The notes under the pieces: generated by a model
Told to the model about the DNA's origin: nothing
Databases searched by the model: none
The model's input: only the letters and a program-made list of their open reading frames with translations
Shown here: piece by piece, positions 1 to 8,647 of the stretch
Position numbering within the stretch: the first letter of the stretch is position 1
How the letters are laid out: each line of letters begins with the position of its first letter
Program-made: the position numbers and the translations under genes
Origin: an uncultured Eubacteriales bacterium
GTDB taxonomy: Bacteria > Bacillota > Clostridia > Oscillospirales > CAG-272
NCBI GenBank assembly: GCA_934393265.1
Contig: CAKRQL010000016.1
Coordinates: forward strand, 1-64,000
Direction of reading: 5' to 3'
DNA: 64,000 nucleotides

Positions 1-150
1 AGCAATTCTTCTAATTACTCGTTAAAGTTCGTACTCTTCAAAGTGTTTTCGACAGATTTCCTCGCACTTTTTCAGTGCTTCTTTTCAGAAATTTCTGTTG
101 TTCAATTTTCAAGGAACAAGCGCCGCACGGAAAGGACATGCTCTCTGTGA
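1..150 (-). other. Probable rRNA operon leader transcript (rRNA genes lie beyond the left edge)
   Basis: Read on the minus strand, this stretch contains a boxA-like element followed by GAAAATTGAACAAC (about 98-119), a pattern typical of Firmicutes rRNA leaders and spacers, then a 12-bp palindrome CAGAAATTTCTG (86-97) and a small GCACT/AGTGC hairpin (62-79). It has no reading frame and lies directly downstream of a near-consensus promoter. The simplest reading is the transcribed leader of an rrn operon whose 16S gene begins just left of the window. No mature rRNA sequence is visible here, so the call is an inference. Confidence 0.5.
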
Positions 151-160
151 CAGCTTGTAT

Positions 161-189
161 ATTCTATCACAGGGAAAGAAAAATGTCAA
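161..189 (-). promoter_or_regulatory. Strong sigma-A promoter reading out of the left edge
   Basis: On the minus strand: -35 TTGACA (184-189), a 17-nt spacer, and an extended -10 TGATAGAAT (TAGAAT at 161-166). The near-perfect match fits a highly expressed unit such as an rRNA operon. It is divergent from the DUF421 gene at 267. Confidence 0.75.
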
Positions 190-266
190 GTGATTTTTCG
201 GAATTTTTGAGGTTTTTGAATTTTTTAGCAGTTTTGCACAGATAATGTGTTGCGGGAGGTGCGGTT

Positions 267-1004
267 ATGGCGTCAATATTTTTCCGAACGGCAATCATTT
301 ATATACTTCTGACCGTCGTCTTAAAGCTTATGGGCAAGCGGCAAATCGGAGAGCTCGAGATAAGCGAGCTCGTCTCAACGCTCCTTATTTCCGAGATCGC
401 GGCACTCCCGATAGATGACCCGGATATTCCCCTGCTTTCCGCAGTGATACCGATACTCTTCATTCTTTCGCTCGAAATAATAATATCCGCCGCAAAAAAC
501 CGCTCTCACGCCTTAAAGCGACTTATCGAGGGGCGCCCCATCTGCATAATCAGAAACGGAAAAGTACAGCAGGACCTGCTGCGAGAAAACCGCATCTCGA
601 TAAACGAGCTTCTCTCCGAAATGAGGCTACAGGGTATTGGGGACATAAGCGACGTAAGCTACGCGATACTGGAGCAGAGCGGCAAAATCTCAATGATAAA
701 AAGCGGGAGCAGCGGGGGCGAGCAGACGAGCTCCTCCCGCTCCGGCGTCAGGGACCCGACGGGCGGGAGCGACGGCGGGCAGAGCGGGAGCTGTGACGGC
801 GGGCTCGCCCACTCTTTAATCCTCGACGGCGCGGTCGAGGAAGGGACGCTCCGTATTCTCGGGTACAATGAAGTGTGGCTGCGCCGCGCGCTTGGCAACA
901 AGGCGCCGGACGAGGTATTCCTCATGACTGTTGATGACAACGGAAAGGTCAGCATAATATTAAAGGAAGAAAACCCACAAAAAAGCAAGGAGGGCGGCGG
1001 ATGA
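267..1004 (+). CDS. DUF421 (YetF-like) membrane protein
   Basis: A 245-residue protein with about three hydrophobic segments in the first 85 residues. These are followed by a cytoplasmic domain containing the family signatures LKLMGKRQIGELEISELV and LIEGRPICIIRNGKV. The ATG follows the SD GGGAGG. The family is common in spore-formers, where several members affect germination or membrane function, but no reaction is known. A Gly/Ser-rich insert of about 30 residues (roughly 152-182) interrupts the soluble domain. The stop overlaps the start of the DUF4363 gene (ATGA), and this pairing is itself typical of spore-forming Clostridia. No clear promoter was found. Confidence 0.85.
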   Translation: MASIFFRTAIIYILLTVVLKLMGKRQIGELEISELVSTLLISEIAALPIDDPDIPLLSAVIPILFILSLEIIISAAKNRSHALKRLIEGRPICIIRNGKVQQDLLRENRISINELLSEMRLQGIGDISDVSYAILEQSGKISMIKSGSSGGEQTSSSRSGVRDPTGGSDGGQSGSCDGGLAHSLILDGAVEEGTLRILGYNEVWLRRALGNKAPDEVFLMTVDDNGKVSIILKEENPQKSKEGGG

Positions 1005-1378
1005 AAAGCAACGTCATTGCACTCTCCGCGCTCGCCGCGGTTATGATTTTTGTATCCCTCAACACCTTCTTTGTTATGCGGGAGATTGACCTGACGATAA
1101 GCGAGGTCGACGGGCTCGTGATAGAGGAGACGACGGGCGACGGGAGTGACGCGGAGGCGGCGGAACGGCTCTATCGCGAATTCCTACGTCGCGAGAGGCT
1201 TATAAGCCTCACGGTAAGTCACGATGATCTTACGAACATTGAAACGAACTTTGCGGAAATGTGCGGCGCGCTCCGGGCGCGGGAATACGGACAGGCAAAG
1301 ATAGCGAAAAGCCGCCTTACAGACGCGCTGTGGCATCTGCGGCGGCTCTCCGGTATTACTATCGACAGCATCATCTGA
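1001..1378 (+). CDS. DUF4363-like single-pass membrane protein
   Basis: A 125-residue protein with an N-terminal membrane anchor (about residues 5-25) and an extracytoplasmic helical domain with little Cys or Gly. It overlaps the DUF421 gene by 4 nt, so the two are almost certainly co-translated and probably form one membrane complex. Assignment to DUF4363 rests on size, topology and this conserved partnership, not on a diagnostic motif. Its last 8 nt overlap the end of the convergent DUF2344 gene. Confidence 0.6.
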   Translation: MKSNVIALSALAAVMIFVSLNTFFVMREIDLTISEVDGLVIEETTGDGSDAEAAERLYREFLRRERLISLTVSHDDLTNIETNFAEMCGALRAREYGQAKIAKSRLTDALWHLRRLSGITIDSII

Positions 1379-2066
1379 ACGGAGACATATCCTCGGTATA
1401 AGCCCCGTCACGGAGCACCGAGTAGCTTTCGTTTATTATGCAGGGGTCGGACAGTATTCCGCAGGCGGAGCGGAGGTATTTCACTATATGCTCCGGGGCG
1501 AGGAACGCCGACTGGCTCGCCGAGAGGACAGCGCGTATCACTATTCTGCCGTCCTCAAACGTCACGTCTGCCGAGCGGATAAGCGGGCGGATATTTACCC
1601 GCTTTTCTTCCCCGCTCTTCGTTTTTTTCGTTATCTCTATATCCCCGCAGGTAAGGGCGGAGGATATTTTCTGTGCGAGGGCGGGTGATGCGCCGCCCGT
1701 TTTTATCCTGTATGTATAGGAAAACCAACGGATAGCGTCGAATTTTGTTGTCGGATAATAGCACTCTGTGACCTGCATTTCGTCGGTCATCTCATTATTT
1801 AACCTCTCCATAGCGGTCACCGGCGAGACACTCTCGGTAAGGTGGAGGTCCATGTACTCACAGAGACTCTCGTTTCCGACCGAGAGAGAGGAGGCGAAGG
1901 ACATCTTCGGCTTCGGATTGAAGCCCTCGGTATACTTCATGGGGAGCCCGGAGCGGACGATTATCTTATACATAGTGCGCACAAGGTCAAGGTGAGAGAT
2001 ATATTGCAGCTTTCCGACCTTGAAGAATTTCACGCGCAGGATAACCGGGGCGTTCATCTGCACCAT
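1371..2066 (-). CDS. TIGR03936-family (DUF2344) radical-SAM-associated protein
   Basis: A 231-residue protein starting at an ATG 9 nt after GGAGG. It carries the family's N-terminal pattern: FFKVGKLQYISHLDLVRTMY, then a proline-rich stretch containing GFNPKPKMSF, then SVGNESLCEYMDL. DUF2344 proteins occur beside, or fused to, the radical SAM protein encoded immediately upstream (overlap 13 nt) and are thought to act with it. The family's substrate is not established; a role in RNA modification or ribosome biology is often supposed. It is the last gene of the rlmB-to-DUF2344 cluster. Confidence 0.85.
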   Translation of the reverse strand: MVQMNAPVILRVKFFKVGKLQYISHLDLVRTMYKIIVRSGLPMKYTEGFNPKPKMSFASSLSVGNESLCEYMDLHLTESVSPVTAMERLNNEMTDEMQVTECYYPTTKFDAIRWFSYTYRIKTGGASPALAQKISSALTCGDIEITKKTKSGEEKRVNIRPLIRSADVTFEDGRIVIRAVLSASQSAFLAPEHIVKYLRSACGILSDPCIINESYSVLRDGAYTEDMSPFR

Positions 2067-3910
2067 TTGTTTTTACCTCCGAGCTTATTTGCCCCGCAAC
2101 CGTTACAGTGCTCGGCACACGAGGGGGTAGTCACCCCTTTATATGCCCTCTCGCGCTCACGGAGCAGATACTGCTTTGTAACTCCGCAATCTATTACATC
2201 CCACGGCAAAACCTCATCGGTGCCGAAACCGCGGGTGGTATAGAAATCGGGGTCAATGCCCGTACGGCGGAAGATATCCATCCACTTATCGTAATCAAAG
2301 TACTCATCCCATGCGTCGAACATGAAGCCCTCCTCGGCGGCGAGAGCCACGGCGGCAGAGAGGCGGCGGTCTCCGCGGGCAAAAACGCCCTCAAGGCGGG
2401 AGACCTTGAAATCGTGATAGGTATATCTTATTCTTCTGTCGGTTATACAGCTCTTCAGGAGCTCCTGCTTACGGAGAAGCTCTTCAGCCGTATCCTGTTT
2501 TTCCCACTGAAAAGCCGTAAAAGGCTTCGGAACAAAGCATGAAACGCTTATCGTTACGCTCACTCCCCCGCGGGGGCGCTCCTCCTTCGGGAGCGAGAAG
2601 TAGGTGTCTATGACCTTTTTCGAGAGCTCGGCAATTCCTCTTATATCATCGTCGTTCTCCGTCGGGAGGCCATCCATAAAATAGAGCTTTACATTGCTCT
2701 TCCCTCCCTTGAAGGCTATGCGCATCGAGCGCATGACATCCTCCTCGGTGACATTTTTATTTATGACATCGCGAAGCCTCTGCGTCCCTGCCTCGGGTGC
2801 GAAGGTGAGCCCACCTGTGCGGACGGAGGATATTCTGTCCATCAGCTCCTCAGAGAAGCTGTCGACGCGCAGGGACGGAAGCGAGAGACTCACATGCTTT
2901 TCATCCGTCCACGAGAGAAGCCCCTCCGTCAGCTCTGTCAGGCGCGAATAATCACTTATCGAAAGCGAAATCAGGGATATTTCCTCATAGCCGGTATTTT
3001 CATAGAGGCATTTTGCGAGCGAGCAGAGCTTCTCCGGGCTCTTCTCTCTTATCGGGCGGAACACCATCCCCGCCTGACAGAAGCGACAGCCGCGGATACA
3101 GCCGCGGTAAACCTCGAGAACTATTCTGTCATGGACCGTCTCTATATACGGCATAATAAGCTTTTCGGGGTACGGGGCGGCGTCCATATCCCCGACTATT
3201 CTCTTTGTGACCTTTTCCGGCACGCCCTCCTCATTTGGAGTATATGCCGCGATTGTACCGTCGTCGTTATATGTGACGGTATAGAGCGATGGGACATATA
3301 TACCCTTTATTGTCCTTGCGGCGGTGAGAAGATAGCTCTTCCTTGTATATGTGCCGTCCGCCTTCATTTTCATATACAGCTCCGAGAGCTCGACGAGCAT
3401 CTCCTCACCCTCCCCTATATTGAAGAGGTCAAAAAAATCGGCAACCGGCTCGGCATTATACGTACAGGGACCGCCGCCTATTATTATGGGGCAGTTGTCA
3501 TCCCTGTCCTTTGAATATATCGGTATATCCGCGAGCTTCATCATGCGGAGGACGGTGGTATAGCAGAGCTCATAATGCATGGAAAAGCCGACAAGGTCAA
3601 AATCCCGCACCGGGTCGCCGCTCTCAACGGCGGAGAGCGGAAGCTTATACTCCTCCATGCGGGCGGTCATATCCGTCCACGGGGCGTACACCCGCTCACA
3701 CCATATATCCGGGTGACGGTTCAGCACATCGTAGAGTATTCTGACGCCGAGGTTCGACATCCCTATTTCATAGGTATCGGGAAAGCAGAAGGCAAAGCGG
3801 CATTTCACCGTGTGCTTGTCCTTCATGACGCGGTTATACTCCCCGCCTATATATCTCCCCGGCTTCTGAACCGATTTCAACACCGAGGAGAGCTGTTCGT
3901 TATCCGGCAT
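2054..3910 (-). CDS. TIGR03960-family B12-binding radical SAM protein
   Basis: A protein of about 618 residues. The first third is a B12-binding-like Rossmann domain (VQKPGRYIGGEYN near the N-terminus, then CFPDTYEIGMSNLG). The radical SAM core carries the Cys-x3-Cys-x2-Cys cluster motif in RGCIRGCRFCQAG. The C-terminal part is Cys-rich (CAEHCNGCGANK) and may hold another metal or cluster. The start is placed at the ATG after AAGGAAG, giving MPDNEQLSS; a start 18 nt upstream (3928) lacks a good SD. It overlaps the pseudo-ATPase gene upstream and the DUF2344 gene downstream, so all are likely co-translated. The reaction is unknown. Confidence 0.88.
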   Translation of the reverse strand: MPDNEQLSSVLKSVQKPGRYIGGEYNRVMKDKHTVKCRFAFCFPDTYEIGMSNLGVRILYDVLNRHPDIWCERVYAPWTDMTARMEEYKLPLSAVESGDPVRDFDLVGFSMHYELCYTTVLRMMKLADIPIYSKDRDDNCPIIIGGGPCTYNAEPVADFFDLFNIGEGEEMLVELSELYMKMKADGTYTRKSYLLTAARTIKGIYVPSLYTVTYNDDGTIAAYTPNEEGVPEKVTKRIVGDMDAAPYPEKLIMPYIETVHDRIVLEVYRGCIRGCRFCQAGMVFRPIREKSPEKLCSLAKCLYENTGYEEISLISLSISDYSRLTELTEGLLSWTDEKHVSLSLPSLRVDSFSEELMDRISSVRTGGLTFAPEAGTQRLRDVINKNVTEEDVMRSMRIAFKGGKSNVKLYFMDGLPTENDDDIRGIAELSKKVIDTYFSLPKEERPRGGVSVTISVSCFVPKPFTAFQWEKQDTAEELLRKQELLKSCITDRRIRYTYHDFKVSRLEGVFARGDRRLSAAVALAAEEGFMFDAWDEYFDYDKWMDIFRRTGIDPDFYTTRGFGTDEVLPWDVIDCGVTKQYLLRERERAYKGVTTPSCAEHCNGCGANKLGGKNKWCR

Positions 3911-6494
3911 AGGTTTCTTCCTTTTCATGCTTCTTTTTTGAGAATGTTCTCCCTGAGATGACGGAAATTATAAGCGTCCATGCAAGCTGCCAGCCGCCGA
4001 AAGCGACCGACGGAATGAGCAGCGACATATTACCGAGAGCCAGCACCGCGGAAAGAACCGCACCGGCGACGAGCGCAGACAGCTCGGTTATCGCGAGGTA
4101 GGACTGGAAGCGCGCGTACTTCTTCGCAAGGAATATCACATTGATAGCCGAATTGCGGTCTCCGGTGGCGAATGCGCCCACGCTCATTGTCGGGACGGGT
4201 TTGTCCTCCTCCGACTTCAGGGTATGCTTTTTCATTACGCGCATGCAATCCGCGCCGGCTGTAAGAGTTTTGAGAAGCCCGTTTGTAACATTTGGGTCGC
4301 GGGTATAAATGAGCGGCACGATATGCTCCTCGCGCATAAGGGGCAGAAATCCGGTAAATTCGTCCGAGAACGAATATCTGATATAGAATTTTGCAAACAC
4401 AAGACCGTCCTCTGCGGCATACATAACGCGGGTGCTGTCAAGAGAGGAGCCGCCCTCATTCTCCGGGCGGACAAAGCGCATACCGTGACGGCGCATATAG
4501 TCAAGGGTGCCCGCGGCTATCGCAGAGCCGTCGTCTGCCGTGCCGGATATACCGTCGTCCTCTATTATTATATCGGTTGCCGGGGAGAAATCGAACTCTA
4601 TTGAAGAGCCGAACAACTCGCGAAGCGGTCCGCCGACGGGCTCAAAGAGCTCCGCCATTCTCTGCGTAGCTTTTGTGAGATTTCCGCGTTCGCCGTAGAG
4701 CATTATACGCTTTAAGTTTATGTCGGCTTTCGTGAAGATTTCGGTGTCCTCGAAGGTGACGACGTCGACCTTTGAATAATCGGCAAAGGATGTCTCACCT
4801 ATAAATGCCGAGGATGACAGCGCCGCCTCACGCTGTGCGTGGCGGAACGGAAGCTTATGCACCGCGAACATACAGCAGGGGCAGGAGAAGGCAAAGACGG
4901 TGGCAAACGAGGTCGCCATCTTCGCAGTGTCACCGGAGAGAAACCACACGACGGCGCCGGTCACGACGGCGAGACCGAGCGGCACAGCGGCGGCTATAAT
5001 GACATGAGCGGAGTTTTCCCCCACTCTCGATGTGCGGCGGAAGAAGTCGTCTATAAATGATGTTCTTACAATTCTCGCGGTTCTGGATCTGTATTCGTCG
5101 ACAGCACCGTCGAGCGCCATGTTCTCCGAGAGGAGGGCACGGGTCATGCGGCGGTCTACCGCCAGCTTATCGCCGTCGGCGGCGAGGAGGCGGAACGCAG
5201 CAAACTCCGCGCGGCGGGACATATAAGAGCCAATTATGGCGGTAAGAGTGCACACGCCGTAAACAAAGCCGAAAAGAGGCGCATTTACAGTATAGGTGAC
5301 GCTCATTATTCCGTCATATACGGCGAAGACGATGAGATAAACTGGGAGCAGCAGCTCCGGCGCGACAACCGCGCGGGAGAGCGAGCGAATCGCCGAGACA
5401 ACCTCCGGGAGAGCGAGCGTAAACAGGCACGCCGAGAAAAGAAGGTCGATTATATAGACCGCACCCGGAGTATCGCCTATACGGAGTATATCCGGCAGGT
5501 CGATGCCGAGAAGCCATATATTTTCAAACACGAAGAGCGCAAGGGTGAGTATAAGCGAGGCTATAAATCTCACGCGCTGTGACATCAGGGTATCAAGAAA
5601 TCTGTCCTTTACGGCGTCGCGCTCACGGGGGTTTCTGTATTCGTTTCTCGGAGATTTTCCGATAAGCTCAAAGTCTGCGTCAACCCTTGCGGCGTCCTCA
5701 CGCCTGTCGCGGGAACGGGGAAAATCTATTGTCACCTCGTCGTCCGGATCGGGTATGCTAAAGTCGTCAGAGGACACCCGTGTACGCTTTTTCGGGGGTT
5801 CCTCGGGCTCTGTCTCCGGCTCTAGGGGTATCTCCGGCTCGGGCTCCTCCTCCTGTTCGGGCACTGTCTCTTCCGGTTCCTTGAACTTGAACACATTGAG
5901 TGCGCTCGTGTTCTCTTCCTTTTCGGGGACGCCGGTTTTCACCTCTACGGCGTCCTCCGCTGGGGTCTCAACCGCACTCTCCTCCGTCGGATCGACGGAG
6001 GGAATATGCGAGAATTCCTCGGAGGTGGCGGAACGCTCCTCGTGCTCACGCTCCTCGGGCTCCGGGTCGTCCTTTATGCCGAGAACCTCGTTGCGCAGTT
6101 TTTTGACCTGCGCCATATGGTATTTTTCGCTCGCGTCGGTGAAGCGGGGGACATAGGTGGTGCGCATCGGGTAATCCGCGCCCTGCCGCCCGTCCGGATT
6201 TGCGGCGGGCTCCTCTGCTTTCGTTCCGGTTTTTTTCTTTTCCGTCGGGGGTGTCACCGTTCTTCCGAGGGCGGCGCGGGCGAGCTCGTCCGGGTCGCTT
6301 ACCGTATTATGCACGCCGTCTGCCACGCTCTCCCGGGCGGAGTCAAAGCGGTGCTCTCCCCCTGAGCCGGCATTGAATTCTATCTCATATGCCCCGTCCA
6401 TGCCGCGGGCGGCGGTTACGGACTCGTCCTCTCCGCCTGCCTTTGAGAGTATCTCGTCGAGATCTCCCTTTTTAATTCTTTCATTTCCGTTCAA
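3900..6494 (-). CDS. Degenerate P1B-ATPase-like membrane protein (probable pseudoenzyme)
   Basis: 864 residues. Residues 1-300 are polar, rich in Glu and Pro (especially 145-250) and look disordered. From about 308 there are membrane segments, then a segment with the heavy-metal ATPase motif SCPC (537-540) followed at the right distance by FEDTEIFT (581-588), exactly where P-type ATPases have FDKTGTLT. The phosphorylated Asp aligns with Glu and the Lys with Asp. No TGES-like actuator motif or GDGxNDxP hinge motif is recognisable. Two hydrophobic helices close the protein (about 800-845). The fold thus appears retained while catalysis should be lost. The start is TTG, overlapping the rlmB stop (TTGA) after an AGGAG; the 3' end overlaps the radical SAM gene. 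Function unknown; a sensor or scaffold is possible. Confidence 0.7.
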   Translation of the reverse strand: MNGNERIKKGDLDEILSKAGGEDESVTAARGMDGAYEIEFNAGSGGEHRFDSARESVADGVHNTVSDPDELARAALGRTVTPPTEKKKTGTKAEEPAANPDGRQGADYPMRTTYVPRFTDASEKYHMAQVKKLRNEVLGIKDDPEPEEREHEERSATSEEFSHIPSVDPTEESAVETPAEDAVEVKTGVPEKEENTSALNVFKFKEPEETVPEQEEEPEPEIPLEPETEPEEPPKKRTRVSSDDFSIPDPDDEVTIDFPRSRDRREDAARVDADFELIGKSPRNEYRNPRERDAVKDRFLDTLMSQRVRFIASLILTLALFVFENIWLLGIDLPDILRIGDTPGAVYIIDLLFSACLFTLALPEVVSAIRSLSRAVVAPELLLPVYLIVFAVYDGIMSVTYTVNAPLFGFVYGVCTLTAIIGSYMSRRAEFAAFRLLAADGDKLAVDRRMTRALLSENMALDGAVDEYRSRTARIVRTSFIDDFFRRTSRVGENSAHVIIAAAVPLGLAVVTGAVVWFLSGDTAKMATSFATVFAFSCPCCMFAVHKLPFRHAQREAALSSSAFIGETSFADYSKVDVVTFEDTEIFTKADINLKRIMLYGERGNLTKATQRMAELFEPVGGPLRELFGSSIEFDFSPATDIIIEDDGISGTADDGSAIAAGTLDYMRRHGMRFVRPENEGGSSLDSTRVMYAAEDGLVFAKFYIRYSFSDEFTGFLPLMREEHIVPLIYTRDPNVTNGLLKTLTAGADCMRVMKKHTLKSEEDKPVPTMSVGAFATGDRNSAINVIFLAKKYARFQSYLAITELSALVAGAVLSAVLALGNMSLLIPSVAFGGWQLAWTLIISVISGRTFSKKKHEKEETYAG

Positions 6495-7357
6495 TTCGCG
6501 CTCCTCCCTCCGTGGCGCTGTATCGCCACCTCTGTGAGCAACACCGCGGCGGCGGCGGAAACATTAAGTGAGTTCACGCTGCCGAACATCGGTATTGATA
6601 TGATAAAATCGCATTTTTCGCGGACGAGGCGGGATATTCCCGTCCCCTCGTTTCCGAGGACGATGGCAACAGGTCCGCGTAAATCCGCGCGCGGGAAGCT
6701 GTCACCCGACATATCCGCGCCGTATACCCAGACGCCCTTTTCCTTCAGCTCGTCGACAACGCCGGAAATATTCACGACCTTTGCGACGCGTATATGCTCT
6801 ATGGCACCGGCAGACGCCTTTACCGCCGCAGGGGTAAGCCCTGCGGCACGTCGCTTCGGAATCACGACGCCGTGTGCGCCCATGCACTCTGCCGAGCGGA
6901 TGACGGCACCGAGATTATGCGGGTCCTCCACCCCGTCAAGTATCACTATAAACGGGGGCTCTCCGCGCTCCTCGGCATAGCGGAGAATATCTGCGACGGA
7001 GGAATAATTACGCTCTGCCGCGACGGCGACGACGCCCTGGTGATGTGTATTGCCGCACAGGGTCTGAAGCCTCTGCTTCTCTATCGGTATCAGCGGGACC
7101 TTTTTATCTGTCGCCATGCGGGCGATAAGCAATATCGAGCCCTCAAGGGGACCTGTTTGAATATATATTTTTTCAATATCTCGTCCTGATTTCAGAAGCT
7201 CGGTAACGGCGTTTCTGCCGCTTATGATATTCTCGCCGACGTCAGCCTCTTCGTCACGCACGCGACGGTGCGCCTCGCCGGAAGAAGCTCCGTGGCGGGG
7301 ATATTGCGTCTTTTCCTGTCCCTGCCGTCCTTTTTTTATGTATCCATCGTTTTTCAA
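6491..7357 (-). CDS. rlmB: 23S rRNA (guanosine-2'-O)-methyltransferase, TrmH/SpoU family
   Basis: Contains the substrate-binding N-domain (ENIISGRNAVTELLKSG) and the SPOUT knot motifs ILDGVEDPHNLGAVIRSAE, VVIPKRRAAGLTPAAVKASAGA, VLGNEGTGISRLV and IPMFGSVNSLNVSAAAAVLL. The family methylates G2251 of 23S rRNA with S-adenosylmethionine. The open frame runs upstream to 7885 but that extension is composition noise. The TTG at 7357, 7 nt after AAGAGG, gives about 288 residues, normal for the family. A possible extended -10 (TGATATACT, TATACT at 7419-7424) precedes it. The stop is coupled to the pseudo-ATPase gene by TTGA. Confidence 0.9.
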   Translation of the reverse strand: MKNDGYIKKGRQGQEKTQYPRHGASSGEAHRRVRDEEADVGENIISGRNAVTELLKSGRDIEKIYIQTGPLEGSILLIARMATDKKVPLIPIEKQRLQTLCGNTHHQGVVAVAAERNYSSVADILRYAEERGEPPFIVILDGVEDPHNLGAVIRSAECMGAHGVVIPKRRAAGLTPAAVKASAGAIEHIRVAKVVNISGVVDELKEKGVWVYGADMSGDSFPRADLRGPVAIVLGNEGTGISRLVREKCDFIISIPMFGSVNSLNVSAAAAVLLTEVAIQRHGGRSAN

Positions 7358-7511
7358 AATCAAACCTCTTAAACAATATCCGGCTGAAAATACGGCGCGG
7401 ATAAACTTATTCACGATAAGTATATCATAAATGCGCGCGTTTGTATATAGAATGTGACAATTTTTTTGATATGATTTTACTAAGGTCCGCCGGGACACTC
7501 GAGGCAGGCGG

Positions 7512-7551
7512 AGAAAAAAAGAAAAGGACCCGCGCCACGTGGCGCGGGTCC
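7512..7551 (-). terminator. Intrinsic terminator
   Basis: A perfect GC-rich inverted repeat (7526-7551, arms GGACCCGCGCC) is followed on the minus strand by a T-rich run (7512-7525). It ends the transcript of the zinc-ribbon gene at 7638, before the rlmB promoter region. The 280 bp between rlmB and that gene hold only this hairpin and the rlmB promoter. Confidence 0.85.
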
Positions 7552-7637
7552 GCTCCCCCGGAAATCCGGGCAGCTCGACATTCGACGGTATATGATGATT
7601 AAAAACCATAGATACCGCTGGTGTTGCCGACAGAAAA

Positions 7638-7919
7638 TCAGTTAGCAGCCGCTCTTCTCTTAGCGAAGCACTCGCTGCAGTAAACTGCCTTTCCCTCGGT
7701 AGGCTTGAAGGGCACCTGGCACTCCTTGCCGCAATCGGCACAAACGGCGGTGAACATCTCTCTCTCACCCTTCTGTGCGTTCTTTCTTGCTGCGCGGCAC
7801 TCCTTGCATCTCTGGGGCTCGTTCTCGAATCCTCTGGATGCGTAGAACTCCTGCTCACCGGCGGTGAACACGAAATCCTTGCCACAATCTTTGCACTTCA
7901 ATGTCTTGTCCTGGTACAT
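7638..7919 (-). CDS. Small double zinc-ribbon protein
   Basis: 93 residues starting MYQDKTLKCKDCG, with the start set at the ATG after GTGAGGAAG. Four CxxC-type knuckles form two zinc ribbons: CKDCG with CKECR in the first half, and CADCG with CSECF in the second. Between them lies FTAGEQEFYASRGFENEPQRC, a pattern typical of a small Firmicutes/Clostridia 'probable zinc-binding' family. It is basic at the C-terminus, which could suit nucleic acid or ribosome contact. Function is unknown. It sits between the sigma factor gene and rlmB, with its own terminator. Confidence 0.85.
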   Translation of the reverse strand: MYQDKTLKCKDCGKDFVFTAGEQEFYASRGFENEPQRCKECRAARKNAQKGEREMFTAVCADCGKECQVPFKPTEGKAVYCSECFAKRRAAAN

Positions 7920-8033
7920 GGTTTCTTTCTTCCTCACTTAAAGGTATATAATATTTTTCGCCCGCGACGGAGTCAAACCGCCGTCTGTGTTTCCACCGTT
8001 CTCTGTTGAACTATACGGACATATAAGCTTGTA

Positions 8034-8591
8034 TTACACCGGGAACATGTCCCTGTTTTCACGCAGGCGGCGGAAAATCCTCGCCTTTGCGTTATCGACC
8101 GATTTTTTGTCTCTTGAAAGTCTCGCGGATATTTCGTCGGTCGAATACCCCTGCATGTGAAGGAGCAACACCGAATACTCGTAATCCGAAAGCAGGGCAC
8201 GTATATTTCTCATGGTCTCATCCCCGGTCTCCCGGCTGATAAGCCCGCTCTCTGCCGAGGGGGTGATTATCCCGTCTGCCTCCGAGAGCTCTGCATGCGC
8301 CTGTTTTCTCGCTGTGTCGGCATACCGACGGAGGGCGCGACTCATACACATCTTCGCATACAAGCCGAACCTTGTGCCCCGCCCCGTCTCGTACGTACGG
8401 GCGGCACGGTCAAGCGACGTCAACGCCTCCGCCCGAAGCTCCCCATCCGTGACCTCCGGAACGAGATAACGGACAACAAGAGAGGATATGAGCGGCGAAT
8501 ATTTTTCCGCAAGCTGTGAAAGAGCGGCAGAGTCCCCGAGCCTTACGCCGGCAAGAAGCTCTTCATCCGAAAACGCGCTGTTAACACCCAT
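8034..8591 (-). CDS. Sigma-70 family factor, SigH-like
   Basis: About 185 residues with a region-2-like N-terminal half and a region 4 helix-turn-helix (YEYSVLLLHMQGYSTDEISA, then SRDKKSVDNAKARIFRRL). The KSVDNAxxRxxRRL ending closely resembles sporulation sigma-H, which drives early stationary-phase and sporulation genes. The start is the ATG after GGGAG, giving MGVNSAFSDEELLAG. The gene is behind a near-consensus promoter at 8619. The usual neighbours of sigH in Firmicutes (rlmB, secE, nusG) are only partly kept: rlmB is nearby, but in the opposite order. Confidence 0.75.
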   Translation of the reverse strand: MGVNSAFSDEELLAGVRLGDSAALSQLAEKYSPLISSLVVRYLVPEVTDGELRAEALTSLDRAARTYETGRGTRFGLYAKMCMSRALRRYADTARKQAHAELSEADGIITPSAESGLISRETGDETMRNIRALLSDYEYSVLLLHMQGYSTDEISARLSRDKKSVDNAKARIFRRLRENRDMFPV

Positions 8592-8618
8592 TTCTGCTCT
8601 CCCACGGATACTGCATTC

Positions 8619-8647
8619 ATTATATCCGCTCAAAAATTCTTTGTCAA
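8619..8647 (-). promoter_or_regulatory. Sigma-A promoter of the sigH-like gene
   Basis: TTGACA (8642-8647), 17-nt spacer, TATAAT (8619-8624) on the minus strand, about 28 nt upstream of the start codon. Both hexamers are perfect. Confidence 0.85.

Noticed and set aside
5503..6156. Ser-rich 217-codon open frame on the plus strand
   Set aside because: Complement of the Glu/Pro-rich low-complexity region of the pseudo-ATPase; composition artefact.
7358..7885. N-terminal extension of the rlmB frame by 176 codons
   Set aside because: It runs antisense-like through a terminator and overlaps the zinc-ribbon gene in another frame; the sequence is Arg/Ser-rich noise and a good SD exists at 7365-7370.
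7955..8030. tRNA-like sequence on the minus strand (D-arm-like GTTCAACAGAGAAC and T-loop-like GGCGGTTTGACTCCGTC)
   Set aside because: The two ends cannot form an acceptor stem, there is no proper anticodon arm, and the total is about 65 nt, too short for a tRNA. At most a decayed tRNA or chance resemblance.
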